Shown: positions 24,653-35,193, numbered from the stretch's first letter. The stretch is DNA of 64,000 nt from Podaxis mareebaensis (GCA_018524725.1 JAEUWP010000416.1:22480-86479); one strand, 5' to 3'. Numbers and translations are program-made. The notes: a model not told the origin generated them from the sequence alone.

Positions 24653-26132
24653 ATGCACCATCTCTCCAGGTCCTTAAGGCGCTGGTTGTCCACAGCCCAC
24701 CGCCATGTTCCAAAGAGGGGCGACAGAGGTGTGTCACTTTCCTGGATCTGGAATGTATGGTACTCACCAGTTCTAGTTGTTGTCGGTATGTCTGGGGGTG
24801 TTGACTCCTCTGTAACTGCCAGACTTTTAGCGGACGAGGTGCGTTATTATGCTCAGCTAACATCTCGTTATCAACATTCAGCAGGACTATGATCTTTCTG
24901 CAGTTTTTATGCGGAACTGGGATACTCGTGACGAATCGGGAACAGACCGAGGCTGTGAGTGGGAAAAAGACTGGGAGGACGTCCAGCGGGTCTGTAGGAA
25001 GCTTGATATTCCATGTCAGATGGTACATTGCCTGACAATTTTATTGGAGCTAAATCTAACCACCTGCGTAGATTGACTTGTCTCGGGAGTACTGGAACAA
25101 CGTCTTTGAGCCTTCACTGCAATTATGGGAGTCTGGAGTCACACCGAATCCTGATGTCTGGTGCAACAAGTAGGTTGTCGTACCTATTCTACCCCAGCTA
25201 CTGCTTATGTGCGCAGGGAAATCAAGTTTGGAGCCCTTCTGGAACGACTACCTATTATTTCCACGGGGAATGCTTGGTTCGCAACTGGTCACTATGCCCG
25301 TAAGGCTTGGAAGCACAACGATGACGAGCCTTCCCGACCACAGCTTCTTCGTGGGCTGGACCCGAACAAGGATCAATCCTATTACCTTTCTTCAATATCG
25401 GAGGATGGCCTACGTCGTGCACTTTTTCCTGTGGGCGACTTAACAAAGTCGAAAGTGCGAGAGCTGGCCAAATATTACCAACTTCCCACTGCAGAACGGC
25501 CTGAGAGCATGGGCATATGCTTCGTTGGCGAAAAGACAAGATTTGGTAGATTTGTCTGTGAGATTGGTTTCTGCCTACTCATCTGTGCTCTTACCGATTG
25601 TCTCCAGCTTCGTATCTTCCACCCAATCCCGGTCCAATCGTTGACAAGGTAACGGGGAAAACGATTGCTCAACATTCCGGCCTGTGGAATTACACGATTG
25701 GGGAAAACGCGCGAATAGCAGGGATGCCCACGAAAATGTTTGTCTCGCACAAGGACGCAACTACCAACACCATCTTCGTCGTACCTGGAACAGATAACAA
25801 TTTGCTATATTGCAAGACTCTCCACGTTCCTGACTTTATCTGGATATGGAAGGGTTCTCCGCCACCAGAGATTGACACAGAAGTCGGTTTCCGTGCACGG
25901 GTTATGCATCGCTACCGCATGACAGATGTACCTTGCACTGTTCATAGGTGCGTGCATCTCGCTCCAGGTTACACCGTAATTCATCGTCTTTGGCCAAAAT
26001 AGGGTTCAGGACAGTGGACATCTTGAAATAGCCTTTGACGAACCGGAAAAAGCAGTGTCTCCAGGTCAAGTTGCAGCACTATACGATGGGACCTGGTGCT
26101 TGGGCTGTGGTATCATAGAACGAACATCATAA
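24653..26132 (+). CDS. MTU1: mitochondrial tRNA-specific 2-thiouridylase (MnmA/TRMU family), 396 aa
   Basis: ATP-dependent enzyme that 2-thiolates the wobble uridine of mitochondrial tRNAs for Lys, Glu and Gln. Seven exons: 24653-24728, 24771-24838, 24885-25022, 25072-25169, 25217-25557, 25608-25947, 26003-26132 (397 codons with stop). Residues 1-25 are Arg/His/Ser-rich without acidic residues until the end, like a mitochondrial presequence ([18 protein letters not shown]). The PP-loop [12 protein letters not shown] follows at about 27-38. The two cysteines of the family's thiol chemistry are both present: in [13 protein letters not shown] (Cys about 125) and in [11 protein letters not shown] (Cys about 228). 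The ATGHYAR motif is at 149-155. The C-terminal beta-barrel has [24 protein letters not shown] and [14 protein letters not shown]. Compared with the usual family spacing there are a few extra residues (PIISTGNAW) before ATGHYAR. Length is typical. Confidence 0.93.
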
Positions 26133-26405
26133 TTTAACAGTCGATAGGCGACCTCTGCAGAATCTACAGCTCTCCTTTTGGGTATAATGGATATAACTTT
26201 GCACAAATTTGTCCGATACAGCCGATATCAATACAATCCTGGGATTCAATATACGCCTGGGAACATACCGGCCGTTAACCAAGTTCCCCACACCTTCTAC
26301 CACTTCGACCAGATAAAACAACCTATCTTAAGTCTTTCGGTAAGCTTCGCGCCCTTCTCGCAGAACATCCCTTAAATTGTCGCCACAGATCGTCATTACT
26401 GACCC

Positions 26406-27812
26406 ATGCACACCTTGCCTCCGGAGCTTCTCCTTATGATCTTCACATTCGCATGCTTCACAAGCAACATCAGCGATACACTCACTACCATCCGCCTCTC
26501 CCATGTCTGTCGCTCCTGGCGTCGTCTCTCCCTAGCATCCCCAAGCCTGTGGTCCACCATCTCATACCACTCGCCTTTTGGGTACCACCGTAACTACGTC
26601 GCCCTCCAGAAACTCATGACCCACCTCGCGCGCTCGGGAAACAACCCTCTAACCCTCTACCTCACCATCTATAGCAATCAAGACGAGGGTTTCCAGATCA
26701 TCTGTGAACACTCCGTTCGTTGGAAATCATTCACCCTCCGTTGCTCGCAGGCGCTTATACCCTTCATAAGCTCGCGCCTACGAAAGGCGCCTGTCCCCAT
26801 CCTCCAGTTCCTGTGCGCTACGGCCATTCCTTCAGGCCGTAATCAAGAAGAGGATAGCTCCGGACCATCACCCGCCTCGCAAGGGAAGGGCCCATGTAGT
26901 ATTTTCTCTGGAGGCGCACCAAACTTGAGGTACCTCGAGCTTGGAAACGCCGCAGTATATTACATGCGCCCTGTCCACCTCGAAACCCTTTCCACGGTTC
27001 ACCTCCACAGCTCCTTCAACGACCTCGAACTCTCCCCCTCAGAACTCAATGCAATCCTCACAATCCCGAACCTCACAACTCTCACCATTCTCACAGAGTT
27101 CTGGGAGCTCATTCCCGACATCGCAGACATCTCTTCCGAGCGTATCATCATGCCCAAACTACGCTATCTGGGTATTCGTGGGCAATACGGGAGCGACTAC
27201 GAGGTCATGCGCATACTCGCCACAATCTCCTGTCCCCTCGTCGAAGTACTCATGCTCCAAAACGTCGTCGGGACAAGTCTATACGACGCCCCGACTGACA
27301 TTGAAAACCGCGAACCAGAAGTATTTCTCAACCTGCACACGTTACACTTGGTCGACAATTGCGAGATCTCAGCGTCGCTTCACCCACACATTGCGCGCGT
27401 CTGTGCTCCTGTGAAAGAACTCGTCTTCGATACTGGTTCATCCGACTCGTCTGCTATCGGTAGCATCTTGTTACCTTTTGAGGAGGACGGTTCATTACCC
27501 ACGAAACCGCCTATCGTGTTCCCGGAGCTGCATACCCTCGTGATTAGGTCGGTGGATAAACGCGATGCGCAAAATTTGATTATCATTTTGCCCGGGTTGG
27601 AGGAACAGGGACGGCCAATTGAAAGGATCGTCCTTGGGCCGGAGATTGTTGATGTGTGGATGGGGAGCGGGCATGTTGATGGGCTGAGGGAAATGAGGGC
27701 GGAAGTGTATAGAGAGGAGGAGACTGTTCCTGGAGTACCTTTATGGGTTAAGCCGAAGAGGACGTTGATTCTGCGGGCTTCTGACAGCAACGAGTCGTCC
27801 AATTCTGTTTGA
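26406..27812 (+). CDS. F-box protein with leucine-rich C-terminal half, 468 aa
   Basis: Single-exon gene starting MHTLPPELLLMIFTFACF. The F-box occupies about residues 3-52 (LPPELL ... IRLSHVCRSWRRLSLASPSL, then WSTIS), the pattern that binds Skp1 in SCF ubiquitin ligases. The rest has irregular leucine-rich-repeat-like segments (NLRYLELGN, LETLSTVHLH, NLTTLTIL, KLRYLGIRG, LHTLHLVDN, ELHTLVIRS), expected to bind the substrate. Such F-box/LRR proteins are greatly expanded in Agaricomycetes and the substrate cannot be predicted. It starts 273 bp after the MTU1 stop on the same strand, and converges with the next gene (stop codons about 250 bp apart). Confidence 0.85.
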   Translation: MHTLPPELLLMIFTFACFTSNISDTLTTIRLSHVCRSWRRLSLASPSLWSTISYHSPFGYHRNYVALQKLMTHLARSGNNPLTLYLTIYSNQDEGFQIICEHSVRWKSFTLRCSQALIPFISSRLRKAPVPILQFLCATAIPSGRNQEEDSSGPSPASQGKGPCSIFSGGAPNLRYLELGNAAVYYMRPVHLETLSTVHLHSSFNDLELSPSELNAILTIPNLTTLTILTEFWELIPDIADISSERIIMPKLRYLGIRGQYGSDYEVMRILATISCPLVEVLMLQNVVGTSLYDAPTDIENREPEVFLNLHTLHLVDNCEISASLHPHIARVCAPVKELVFDTGSSDSSAIGSILLPFEEDGSLPTKPPIVFPELHTLVIRSVDKRDAQNLIIILPGLEEQGRPIERIVLGPEIVDVWMGSGHVDGLREMRAEVYREEETVPGVPLWVKPKRTLILRASDSNESSNSV

Positions 27813-28063
27813 AGCTTTTGAGTATATGCGGGGGCGAAGGGACATTGAGGGTGTATATTATTTCACACAGATCGGGACAAGATTACTGTACAAGATTTCC
27901 AAACGCGATGACAGTCAACGGACCGGTTTACAAGATCCACAGCAAAGATTCAGATGAGGAAAATGAGGAGCATAGACGAAATGAAGCACAATCGCACCGG
28001 GAACGGGATCAAGAAACGGCATAGCTGGGTGGACATCTGTCCTCACTATAGTCACAAAAAGGT

Positions 28064-30271
28064 TCACCCAAGATACGTGTAGTAACTCGGGACAACCCTA
28101 AGCAACTCTTCAACATACCAAAAGCGCTCCATCTTCGCATTCTTCTTCTTTTTCTTCTTCGGATCCTGTGGTTCGAGGTCCTCAACGCGTACCATTTGAA
28201 CCCACGTACCCAGACACCCCATGCCGACGGAGATAAGATCGAGATATGCCGGGTCGACGAGCACACTGATTTCATCCTTGTGCGGGTCGAAGGGAGGCAG
28301 CGCACCAGGTTCAGCGGCTTTGGCACCGACAGTACCAGCGTCAGCATCACCAGTACCTGTCTCCCCACTCTTGATCTTCACGGCTCCTCTCGACGACTCC
28401 AGAATCTTGGGCATAGACAGGTGCGGCTCCTCGCCCCTGTTCCAGTTGACCCAAGGTTCAAATACCACTACACCAAACGTTCTCCTCAGAACGCCTTCCA
28501 CCGCCTCGGCGCTCACGTCCTTGGCAACTGGGAACTTGGACGTGTCGGGGGAGGGTGGGAAGACAGCTTTGATTCTGCGAACGGATGACTCGACGATGCC
28601 GGTTGTATGGGTAATTGGGAGAGCTGTGGGGCCGAGGAGGGGAATCAAGCTAGCTGGTCTGAAAACGTTCCAGCTTTCGTCATCATCTGCGCCGTTGCTG
28701 GTGTTGGCATTAGCGTCGGTGTTGGCATCGGTGGTAGTGTTAGTATCGCCATCTGGTTCGTTAGAAACCTCGACTACGCGAGTTCCGGTTACGGCGTCCT
28801 CATCTGGATGGATTGTGACGACTTCAGAATCCCAGTCGGTATCGGCTCCCCAACCATTCGACTCCCATCCCTCGCCCTCTTCGGTGTTGGCTGTATTGTT
28901 GGTGGTGTCGGTTGTGCCCCACCCCCCGATTCCCCGGGGCGGCACGTTCTCAGCTGCGTTCGTGCTGGCGGCCGTCTCAGCTGCCCCATCCCCACCTCCT
29001 TCAGTAACATCTTCCATTGATGAATAAGATCTGAAGACAAACACCTCCGCCTTTGGTCCCCAACATCCTTTACACGCCTTGTGGAACTCGTCTGGCCAAA
29101 CTTTGGCAAGTTTAGACGTGAGAGGAAGCTCCTTGAGCGCAAGGTCGATAATACGACGCGTCGATTCGTGTTTTATCGCGTTTTCTTCGCGTTTAGGCAG
29201 GACTTTATTGTCGATGAGGAAATTGATGAAGAAGCGCATCAGGATAGGCGCGCCGGTGAGGTTCGTGTCGGTCCTATTGGGTAATAGTAGAAAGGATTAG
29301 AAAATTCTCTAGATACAATAAAGGACATACCAGATTATGCCGCGATCACGAGCGTAAGACGAGAAGAACACCTTCAGCATCAGAGCCGGATCTTTCAAGA
29401 ACGCCTCGGTCTTAGCTTGAGCTTTCATTATTGCATCCGCAGAAGTGAGGTTCTGTGGATTTAAGATACCTCCCATGGGGTCGTCATCATCATTGTTGTC
29501 GAAATCGGAATCCGAGTCATCATCGGATTTCTGTTTCTTATTCTGTTCATCGGCCTTGGCTTCAGCACCTCCATCTGGACCAAGTGGAATCCCAGCGAAG
29601 CGAAGAAACTGTGTAATAGAAGGAGAATCGTATTAGATGGCGCGGCGATCAGATCCGATTGGCGACGATAACAAACCTCTCCCCAGACATAAACTGGGCC
29701 AGATTGCTTTTGTGCCAAGGGCCACGGCCTGAGGTTCTTGAAATCCCAAGCACCTTGGTAGAACCTCTCATACGCGTCCAAATGCCTATACACACATCCA
29801 TTAAAAATATCAAAACGCTTCAGGGTAATCAACTCACGGGTCGTAGGTTCCTTGTACACGATACGCAGGCTCTCTATCTTCCCAATACTCCTCCCAATCC
29901 ATCAGTGTCGGGCCGGCGTTAATACCTCCCGCTCTCTTCTTCCTCCTTTTCCTCCCAGCTGCACCTTTTCCATTCTGATTGGCTCTCTTGGTTTCGGTCT
30001 TGCACCAATCTGTTGAGTGACAGCTTGCCAACATTACAGTCGGCACACCGCACGCGTCGATCTCCGTTTCGTTGTCGTCGCCTCCTGGTTTGACCCTGAT
30101 CCCTCGTTCTTTGAACTCCTTAAATGGAATGATCTTTACACCGTCCGGGACTTTCGGGAAGGGTGGAAAGCGGATGAGATACTCTGTAGTGTTGCGTGAA
30201 CTCATCGCCGTAGCGGGTTTTGGTTGGTTGGATGTTGACGTAACGGTGACGGAAATGGTGTCGACTGCCAT
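28064..30271 (-). CDS. Arb1-like protein (putative Argonaute siRNA chaperone subunit), 676 aa
   Basis: Four exons: 30271-29838, 29785-29677, 29608-29331, 29273-28064, in frame (677 codons with stop). Visible: a basic GRKRRKKR patch (residues about 106-113, likely nuclear signal); MDWEEYWEDREPAYRVQGTY from residue 124; HLDAYERFYQGAWDFKNLRP; an acidic insert rich in Asp near 210-225; a helical stretch PILMRFFINFLIDNKVLP near 282-299; a long Thr/Asn/Asp-rich disordered region (about 350-450); and a poly-Lys run near the C-terminus (646-651). The order of a bipartite N-terminal segment and a helical FxNFLxxLxxxxVxP region resembles fungal Arb1, which with Arb2 and Argonaute forms the ARC complex in RNAi-directed heterochromatin. 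This is family resemblance from memory, not a search. The gene model itself is well supported; the function is tentative. Confidence 0.6.
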
Positions 30272-30279
30272 GATAAGTA

Positions 30280-31580
30280 TCGTGCAAAATACCGCGATTG
30301 AGAGGAATTATGACTGGAGAATTTAGGAGTGATAGGTTGTGGCCGCTCGGAAGGCAAGATGTATCCGCCTGTCATTCCACTTTATCTACCATCCTTTCCT
30401 TCGGCGATTTCCTTGTTGATTCAAAATCGACTGCGCTTCAGAGCTTCTTTAATCCTGGGAACTTCCCAGAGCCTTCTTCCTGTGTACTTGAGAATAACAC
30501 AGAATTTTGAAGTATTTTCATGAATAAATATTACACCATCGATTTTGATGACGGCGTACAAATCCAGGATTGTAGAGTCGAGTCTCGTGTAATCAAAGAC
30601 CTAAGATCTCGGCATATCTCCATCAAAATTGTGGGTTTGCAAGACTGTCGTTCCTCACACGGAGTTGGGGCTCAGAATCCGAGCCAAACGAGCGGGGATA
30701 ATTCAAGAACCTCAGAGCGCTTGATTCCTCAAGATTTCAAGATGGTCATTCCCCACGTGCCAAGCCGGAACACCAATCCCTCCCCCACGCACTGGCCAGA
30801 TACAAGATCGTCTCAATCTTCAAAGATAATTTCTGTTGCCACCGAGCCCCGCCGTGCTTGCGCGGTCAGGAGGACGATCGGCGTCACACGATAGTACCCT
30901 TCACGGCTCCACTGGTGCCCCACTCGAAAGAGAAGGGAGTCCGTGACAGGTACATACACGAATGTCGGCCGACGCTTTTGGTTGGACTGCCTTCTCGTCA
31001 TTGCCCATTTCAAAGAATGGGGGGCTGCCGTAAATTCTAGAAGTACCGGCATCGTTTCCTCTGTGGTTAGCTTAACTCTGCAACAAGGTTCTTGTTTCTT
31101 TGTCCCATGGGTCTCTATCATCTCTATTAGCCCTATTTTACGTGGGTCATCAGAAACCATTGAGCACTACAGATTGTGTATGAGGTGATCAACCATTGCG
31201 TCGCTGACAACTCCGTTCGGGAGACATCCGGCTCTCGTCGTTGGGTTTATGAAACACACAGCAGGTCGTATGTGCCGGAAGGGGATGTTGCACTTTGCCG
31301 TGAACAACTCCTAAGGCCTCAGATTCCCTCGATGAGCAGTTCTCACCAAAGATTGTAGTACGTTCCGATAAGCTCGCTCGCTCGCTCTCTTCTCTCTTCG
31401 TCCACTTAGGCTTCTAAATAGCGACAGACGCACTATACATATAAGATAAACTACATAGGGTATGTTGCTTGAGATACAGCCGTCCCTCAGAGTGTCAGAA
31501 TCAATCTGAATCAAATCTATGATACTGCCCTAGGAACCGCCGACCACCTGCACACTTCGTGAGCAAAGATCAACCTGCAG
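30280..31580. other. intergenic between the Arb1-like gene and the GTPase-like gene
   Basis: Upstream region of the minus-strand Arb1-like gene and downstream region of the gene at 31589-32429. Several open frames on both strands are short and unsupported. A (CTCG) microsatellite-like run lies near 31373-31387. Confidence 0.4.
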
Positions 31581-31588
31581 AGGAAAAT

Positions 31589-32429
31589 TCATACTGGTTG
31601 CTCGGGGTTCCTCTGTACGGCTACCTCCTGCAAGATGTTTAGTGCAGACTGAACCCCTTCAAAAACGAACCTCCTTGACCCGTTTGTCTCTAGGAAAGCC
31701 CATGCCGTCGGGACGTCGATGGCCGCGGCAGTGTGCACGAGTGATATTTTGTTGCACAACCTGCTCCTGTCAGATGTGCCACAGAGAACCGCTAGGGAGG
31801 AAATATAACTGCAGATCGGGATAAGGGGGATATTGTAGCGATTCCCAGCTTCGGCAAAGTAGAGGATGTGATCCACATAGGCGTGGCCTGTGGTGCGACT
31901 AAACTCAATAGAGTGAGCAGCAGTTTTGAGGACTACGAAGGAGCTCACCGTAGCCACAGGGCTATTCCATCGATGATGTCCTGTTCCGTTATATTGCCGC
32001 CGTCAAACAGCGGCGGGACGACGAGTGTTATCGGCTTTGGAAGGCCGGGAACACTCGCCTTGAAAGTGCAGATGTCATTCTCCGAGAAATGAGTGGGACC
32101 TCCCAGAGTCTGGGGACCACTCTGGGATTGCTGTTGTGCGGCTAATTTGACAAACTGGAAGAGAGAGCAGGTAATGAACACTTAGGCATCCCTCAGCCAC
32201 TCATAGCATGCAGTGACGACTTACCGAGGCTATTTCTGCGCCTACTGGGCCTATGAGCCTAATAAATGGTTAGTGGGGCTTTGTGCTACCGAATCAACAT
32301 CATTGTTATTACTACTCACAAGCACACAACATCATGATGAGAGAGGGTAATTCGAGAGGGTGAAGCGATTGGCTCTTTAGAGGGGCGATTTATGGCGCGC
32401 GGGGTGCCCGAAGAAAAACAGTTGCCCAT
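31589..32429 (-). CDS. putative degenerate G-domain (pseudo-GTPase) protein A, 219 aa
   Basis: Four exons: 32429-32320, 32258-32225, 32154-31949, 31898-31589 (introns 61, 70 and 50 nt; GTGAGT, GTAAGT and GTGAGC donors). The N-terminus MGNCFSSG matches the N-myristoylation pattern (Gly2, Ser6) with an adjacent Cys4 for palmitoylation, so membrane attachment is likely. After a Ser/Pro linker, the beta1/P-loop position reads DVVCLLIGPVGAEIAS (33-48), where a GTPase of this type has GPTGAGKSS: Gly, Lys and Ser/Thr are Glu45, Ile46 and Ala47. The G3 position reads LVVPPLFDG (92-100) instead of VDTPGFDD. The following TEQDIIDGIALWL, VDHILYFAE, LAVLCG, NKISLVHTA and FEGVQSALNILQEV keep the spacing of G-domain landmarks. 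The canonical family has many members in Agaricomycetes. My inference is a fold-retaining protein unable to bind GTP normally. Paralogue of the gene at 35402-36236 with identical intron positions. Confidence 0.72.
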
Positions 32430-32506
32430 CTCTGTAATTGACTGACTTGAAATAGATATGTGTGCAAAGGAACTGGAACGTTGGCCAGCATAGGGAATAG
32501 CGTGCG

Positions 32507-32514
32507 TTTTTATA
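32507..32514 (-). promoter_or_regulatory. TATA-like box of GTPase-like gene A
   Basis: Minus strand reads TATAAAAA, about 78 bp upstream of the ATG at 32429. Confidence 0.5.
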
Positions 32515-32559
32515 GTGGGAGGCTGCAGGCAAAGACCTATACCGGAACTCGCCACATTT

Positions 32560-33700
32560 TCTACGGGTGACTCCTCGCGGCGATTGTTGGTGATTGTGGT
32601 TCCTTGTTACCATTTCATAACTGGGATACAAAAGCACTATCGGAGTTCCACTTTCCCCCGGATCTGGAAGCGCCAGGAAGATGGCTTACCACTCCGTCCC
32701 CTAAGCCCAGTATCCAGTAGACATAAAGATCACGGAGAGAAGGGCAGTTCGGGACATCACATGTCAATGTCTCTAACTTGAATAATGACGTATGTCAGGG
32801 GCAGTTTGGGCATCGTGAAATTACCGCACCCGCACCCGCGCTCTACGGTAGGGTGCCGCTGGGGCGGTTTTATTGGTCGCGGCTTCAGAATCCGTAACTA
32901 TTTTGGTCTGCTGTATCCAACATTTCCCCCATTTGCAGAAAAATCCTCTCATAGATCCATCGTCTCTTGCAGCCCACAAAATGGACCAGAAAAGACAACA
33001 TGCCAGCGGTCCCTAGGCGACTCAGCGCACTCCGCTCGGTCCACCTCATGTTTTGACAACCGCATCAGAAACAGGCTCTTATCATCGTTCCACCCTTTGG
33101 TGGGAGTGAAATGGGGGAAGCTAATGTCAATCGTGGTGTAAGAGTGTGATTAACGTACAAATATCTTTCTTCTGCTGATCGCGAAAAGCTCGTGACTTGA
33201 AATGCACTACTTACAAGTAAACGTACGTCGGCAATCTGTCCCTTTAGAACTCATCAATCACTAGATGGTCTGCTTCATCAGCGCGCATTCATGCCAAACA
33301 ATAGAGGACGGTTTATTTCTAGCCTTGGCGTTAACGCTTGCCGCGGGGGAATCCGACGATTAGGTCTCAGGAGGTGCCTAGTGACTCATACTCGTGAGCG
33401 GGGCTGGAGAACGAACCCGCTCTCGTGAAATCCAGAACCATTCGTACTCCGAGATTTCGGGACGGTTATTCTGGCTACAGGGACGTGCTATTCCTCGATA
33501 CGTAAACGGAGATTTCATACAGGGACGGACATCAACCCCGGATCAACCAAAAGGCAGTCGCCACATCAGGAAAAGAGGACGGAATGGGTCGAACACGTAA
33601 AAACATAGACGACAATACGTTCAATAGATATTAGACCAACACGCCATAGCCTCGTATTAAGTATTAAGTATACAAAGAAGCGGTCCAAAAATGGTACCCG
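32560..33700. other. intergenic, nothing recognised
   Basis: Upstream of GTPase-like gene A. Short frames only (for example plus 32785-33141); none is supported by motifs or splice sites. Confidence 0.35.
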
Positions 33701-33714
33701 CTTGCACACAGGAG

Positions 33715-34118
33715 TCTTGTTGGACATTAGGAGCATTGACTTCGTCAAACCGAAAGACGGATTCAAGGACGATTAGCCATTCTCGGTTTCACAGATCTCT
33801 TCGATAGAGGACCCAAACCTCCCCTCGTGTATGTTTCCTCAAGCGTTCGGCAGTCCGTTGCCAGACATCAAGGATGATGGTTGGTCTACGGACTTCTCCC
33901 GGGAGAACACCCATACACACGAATATCTCCACCGCTCCTCTTCGCTCCCTTATTCCAGAAAAGCCAAATAGAGGTTATGGAGCAGTCGGTGAAGCTTTGT
34001 GATGATGTTTTAGGTGGTCAAAAATGGGAAATGCCTTCGTTCGCCGGCGGGAGTCATGGGAGGCTTGGGAGATCAATTGGGGTTAGCAACGAGGGTCAAG
34101 GGTCTTGAGTTATAAATG
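33715..34118. repeat. diverged duplicated segment, copy 1
   Basis: About 400 bp whose sequence recurs in diverged form at 34245-34545. Clearest match: GTGATGATGTTTTAGGTGG here and GTGAGGATGTTTTGGGTGA there, with flanking blocks in the same order. On the minus strand both copies share a frame (PKTSSQS followed by TD, then a shared SGG motif), which suggests the duplicated piece was once coding. Confidence 0.55.
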
Positions 34119-34130
34119 TTGCCTCAATAG

Positions 34131-34235
34131 AGCATATTTGCAAACCGTTTTCAGCGAGATTCCGGGCGTGGAGCAATTCAGTTTCAATTCAGTTTTCGCT
34201 GAGAACTCACTGAAAACGAGGTTGCAAATATGCTC
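34131..34235. repeat. palindromic foldback repeat, copy 1
   Basis: About 105 bp. The left half starts AGCATATTTGCAAACCGTTT, and the right half (34206-34234) is nearly its reverse complement, ending TTGCAAATATGCT, so the unit can fold into a hairpin of roughly 30 bp stem. A second copy lies in inverted orientation at 34877-34970. The two copies bracket about 640 bp, as the ends of a small non-autonomous DNA element might. No clear target-site duplication was seen. Confidence 0.65.
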
Positions 34236-34244
34236 TATTGATTT

Positions 34245-34545
34245 CACCAGACGGAAAGGACGATTCGGGTCATTAGGTGTTCTCGGCCTCACAGATTCCT
34301 CGTGAGAAAGACTTAAAATACCCTAGTGCGTCAATATGGATTCCTCCGCCGCTCTCCTTCACTCCTCCATGCCGCAAAGAGTCAAATGGAATTACGCAAC
34401 CGTCGGTCGTGCTCTGTGAGGATGTTTTGGGTGACCAAAGATAGGGAGATGCATTTGCTTTCGGGAGCCATACGGAGCTCGGGCCCAGATCAATTGCTGT
34501 CAGGAGCAAGGTTCAAACGTTCAAGGGTCTTTAGGTTATACATTC
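34245..34545. repeat. diverged duplicated segment, copy 2
   Basis: Second copy of the segment at 33715-34118, here lying between the two foldback repeats. The copies differ by many substitutions and small indels, so the duplication is not recent. Confidence 0.55.
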
Positions 34546-34613
34546 TGTCTCAGTTCGGTGGACTACTTCCTTTAGAGTCAGGATGGTCCCCAATTTTATC
34601 CAAATATGTCAGG

Positions 34614-34877
34614 TCAGACCATCTTGCCCCGCCCATCATGCTGCCTGAAGGCCTGAAGCATAATTGACATCTTTGCGTCCACCGCCGATATATTCAAAGC
34701 AACGTTCATGTCGGTCCAACAACACCTTTCATGGTTTGATTCCACGGATGTGAATCCTTGGTAAAATGCTGCTCCATCAGTTCGGGAAACCGGCAGAGAC
34801 CATATTTTTGACTTCCCATAATTCCCAATCACAGCAAAGCCTGTCCTTGGTGTGAGAAATAAGATAAAGGAAATGGA
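34614..34877 (-). CDS. coding-looking fragment between the foldback repeats
   Basis: A minus-strand frame with protein-like sequence (TGFAVIGNYGKSKIWSLPVS and then AAFYQGFTSVESNHERCCWT). No start, splice signals or family can be assigned. It may be an exon of a disrupted gene that also included the 34978-35193 segment. Confidence 0.25.
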   Translation of the reverse strand, partial: SISFILFLTPRTGFAVIGNYGKSKIWSLPVSRTDGAAFYQGFTSVESNHERCCWTDMNVALNISAVDAKMSIMLQAFRQHDGRGKMV

Positions 34878-34970
34878 GCATACTTGCAACTTCGCTTTCA
34901 GCGAGTTTTCAGCTTGAAACTAAATTGCTCCGCACCCAGAATCTCGCTGAAACGGTTTGTGAATTGATCT
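34877..34970. repeat. palindromic foldback repeat, copy 2 (inverted)
   Basis: Reverse complement of the 34131-34235 unit with about 80 percent identity by eye: AGCATACTTGCAACTTCGCT at the left, ATCTCGCTGAAACGGTTTGT at the right, and a shared core meaning GCGGAGCAATTTAGTTTCAA on the other strand. It also folds on itself. Confidence 0.65.
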
Positions 34971-34977
34971 AATGTAA

Positions 34978-35193
34978 TTATTTGGGAGGTGACTGCATGG
35001 CTTCGGGAGAGAACATTTGGGGGTCGAAGGTGGACGTTGTGTCGTTGGACGCTCCAGATGTCCAAAGCGTCTCGAATACGATGTGGACGATATTGAACGC
35101 ATCGAAGCCGTCATGAAATGCCGCATAGGGCCACTTTTGACTGGGTGGGTGCTTACATTCAAGAGCTGGTGAATGCGCAGCCTTCATTTTCAT
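34978..35193 (-). CDS. coding-looking fragment, hypothetical
   Basis: Minus-strand frame from an ATG at 35193 (MKMKAAHSPALECKHPPSQK) through AFHDGFDAFNIVHIVFETLW to a TAA at 34978. That stop lies 8 bp from the edge of the foldback repeat. The composition is clearly protein-like but the family is unknown. The position suggests a gene truncated by insertion of the repeat element, or a small gene of 71 residues. Confidence 0.33.
   Translation of the reverse strand: MKMKAAHSPALECKHPPSQKWPYAAFHDGFDAFNIVHIVFETLWTSGASNDTTSTFDPQMFSPEAMQSPPK

Noticed and set aside
28221..29027. 268-codon plus-strand open frame
   Set aside because: It lies antisense to the last exon of the Arb1-like gene. Its Val/Ser/Pro-rich wording is the mirror of the Thr/Asn/Asp-rich coding strand, and it has no independent splice or promoter signals.
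31373..31387. CTCG-rich run as a microsatellite of interest
   Set aside because: Too short to be more than a simple-sequence run.
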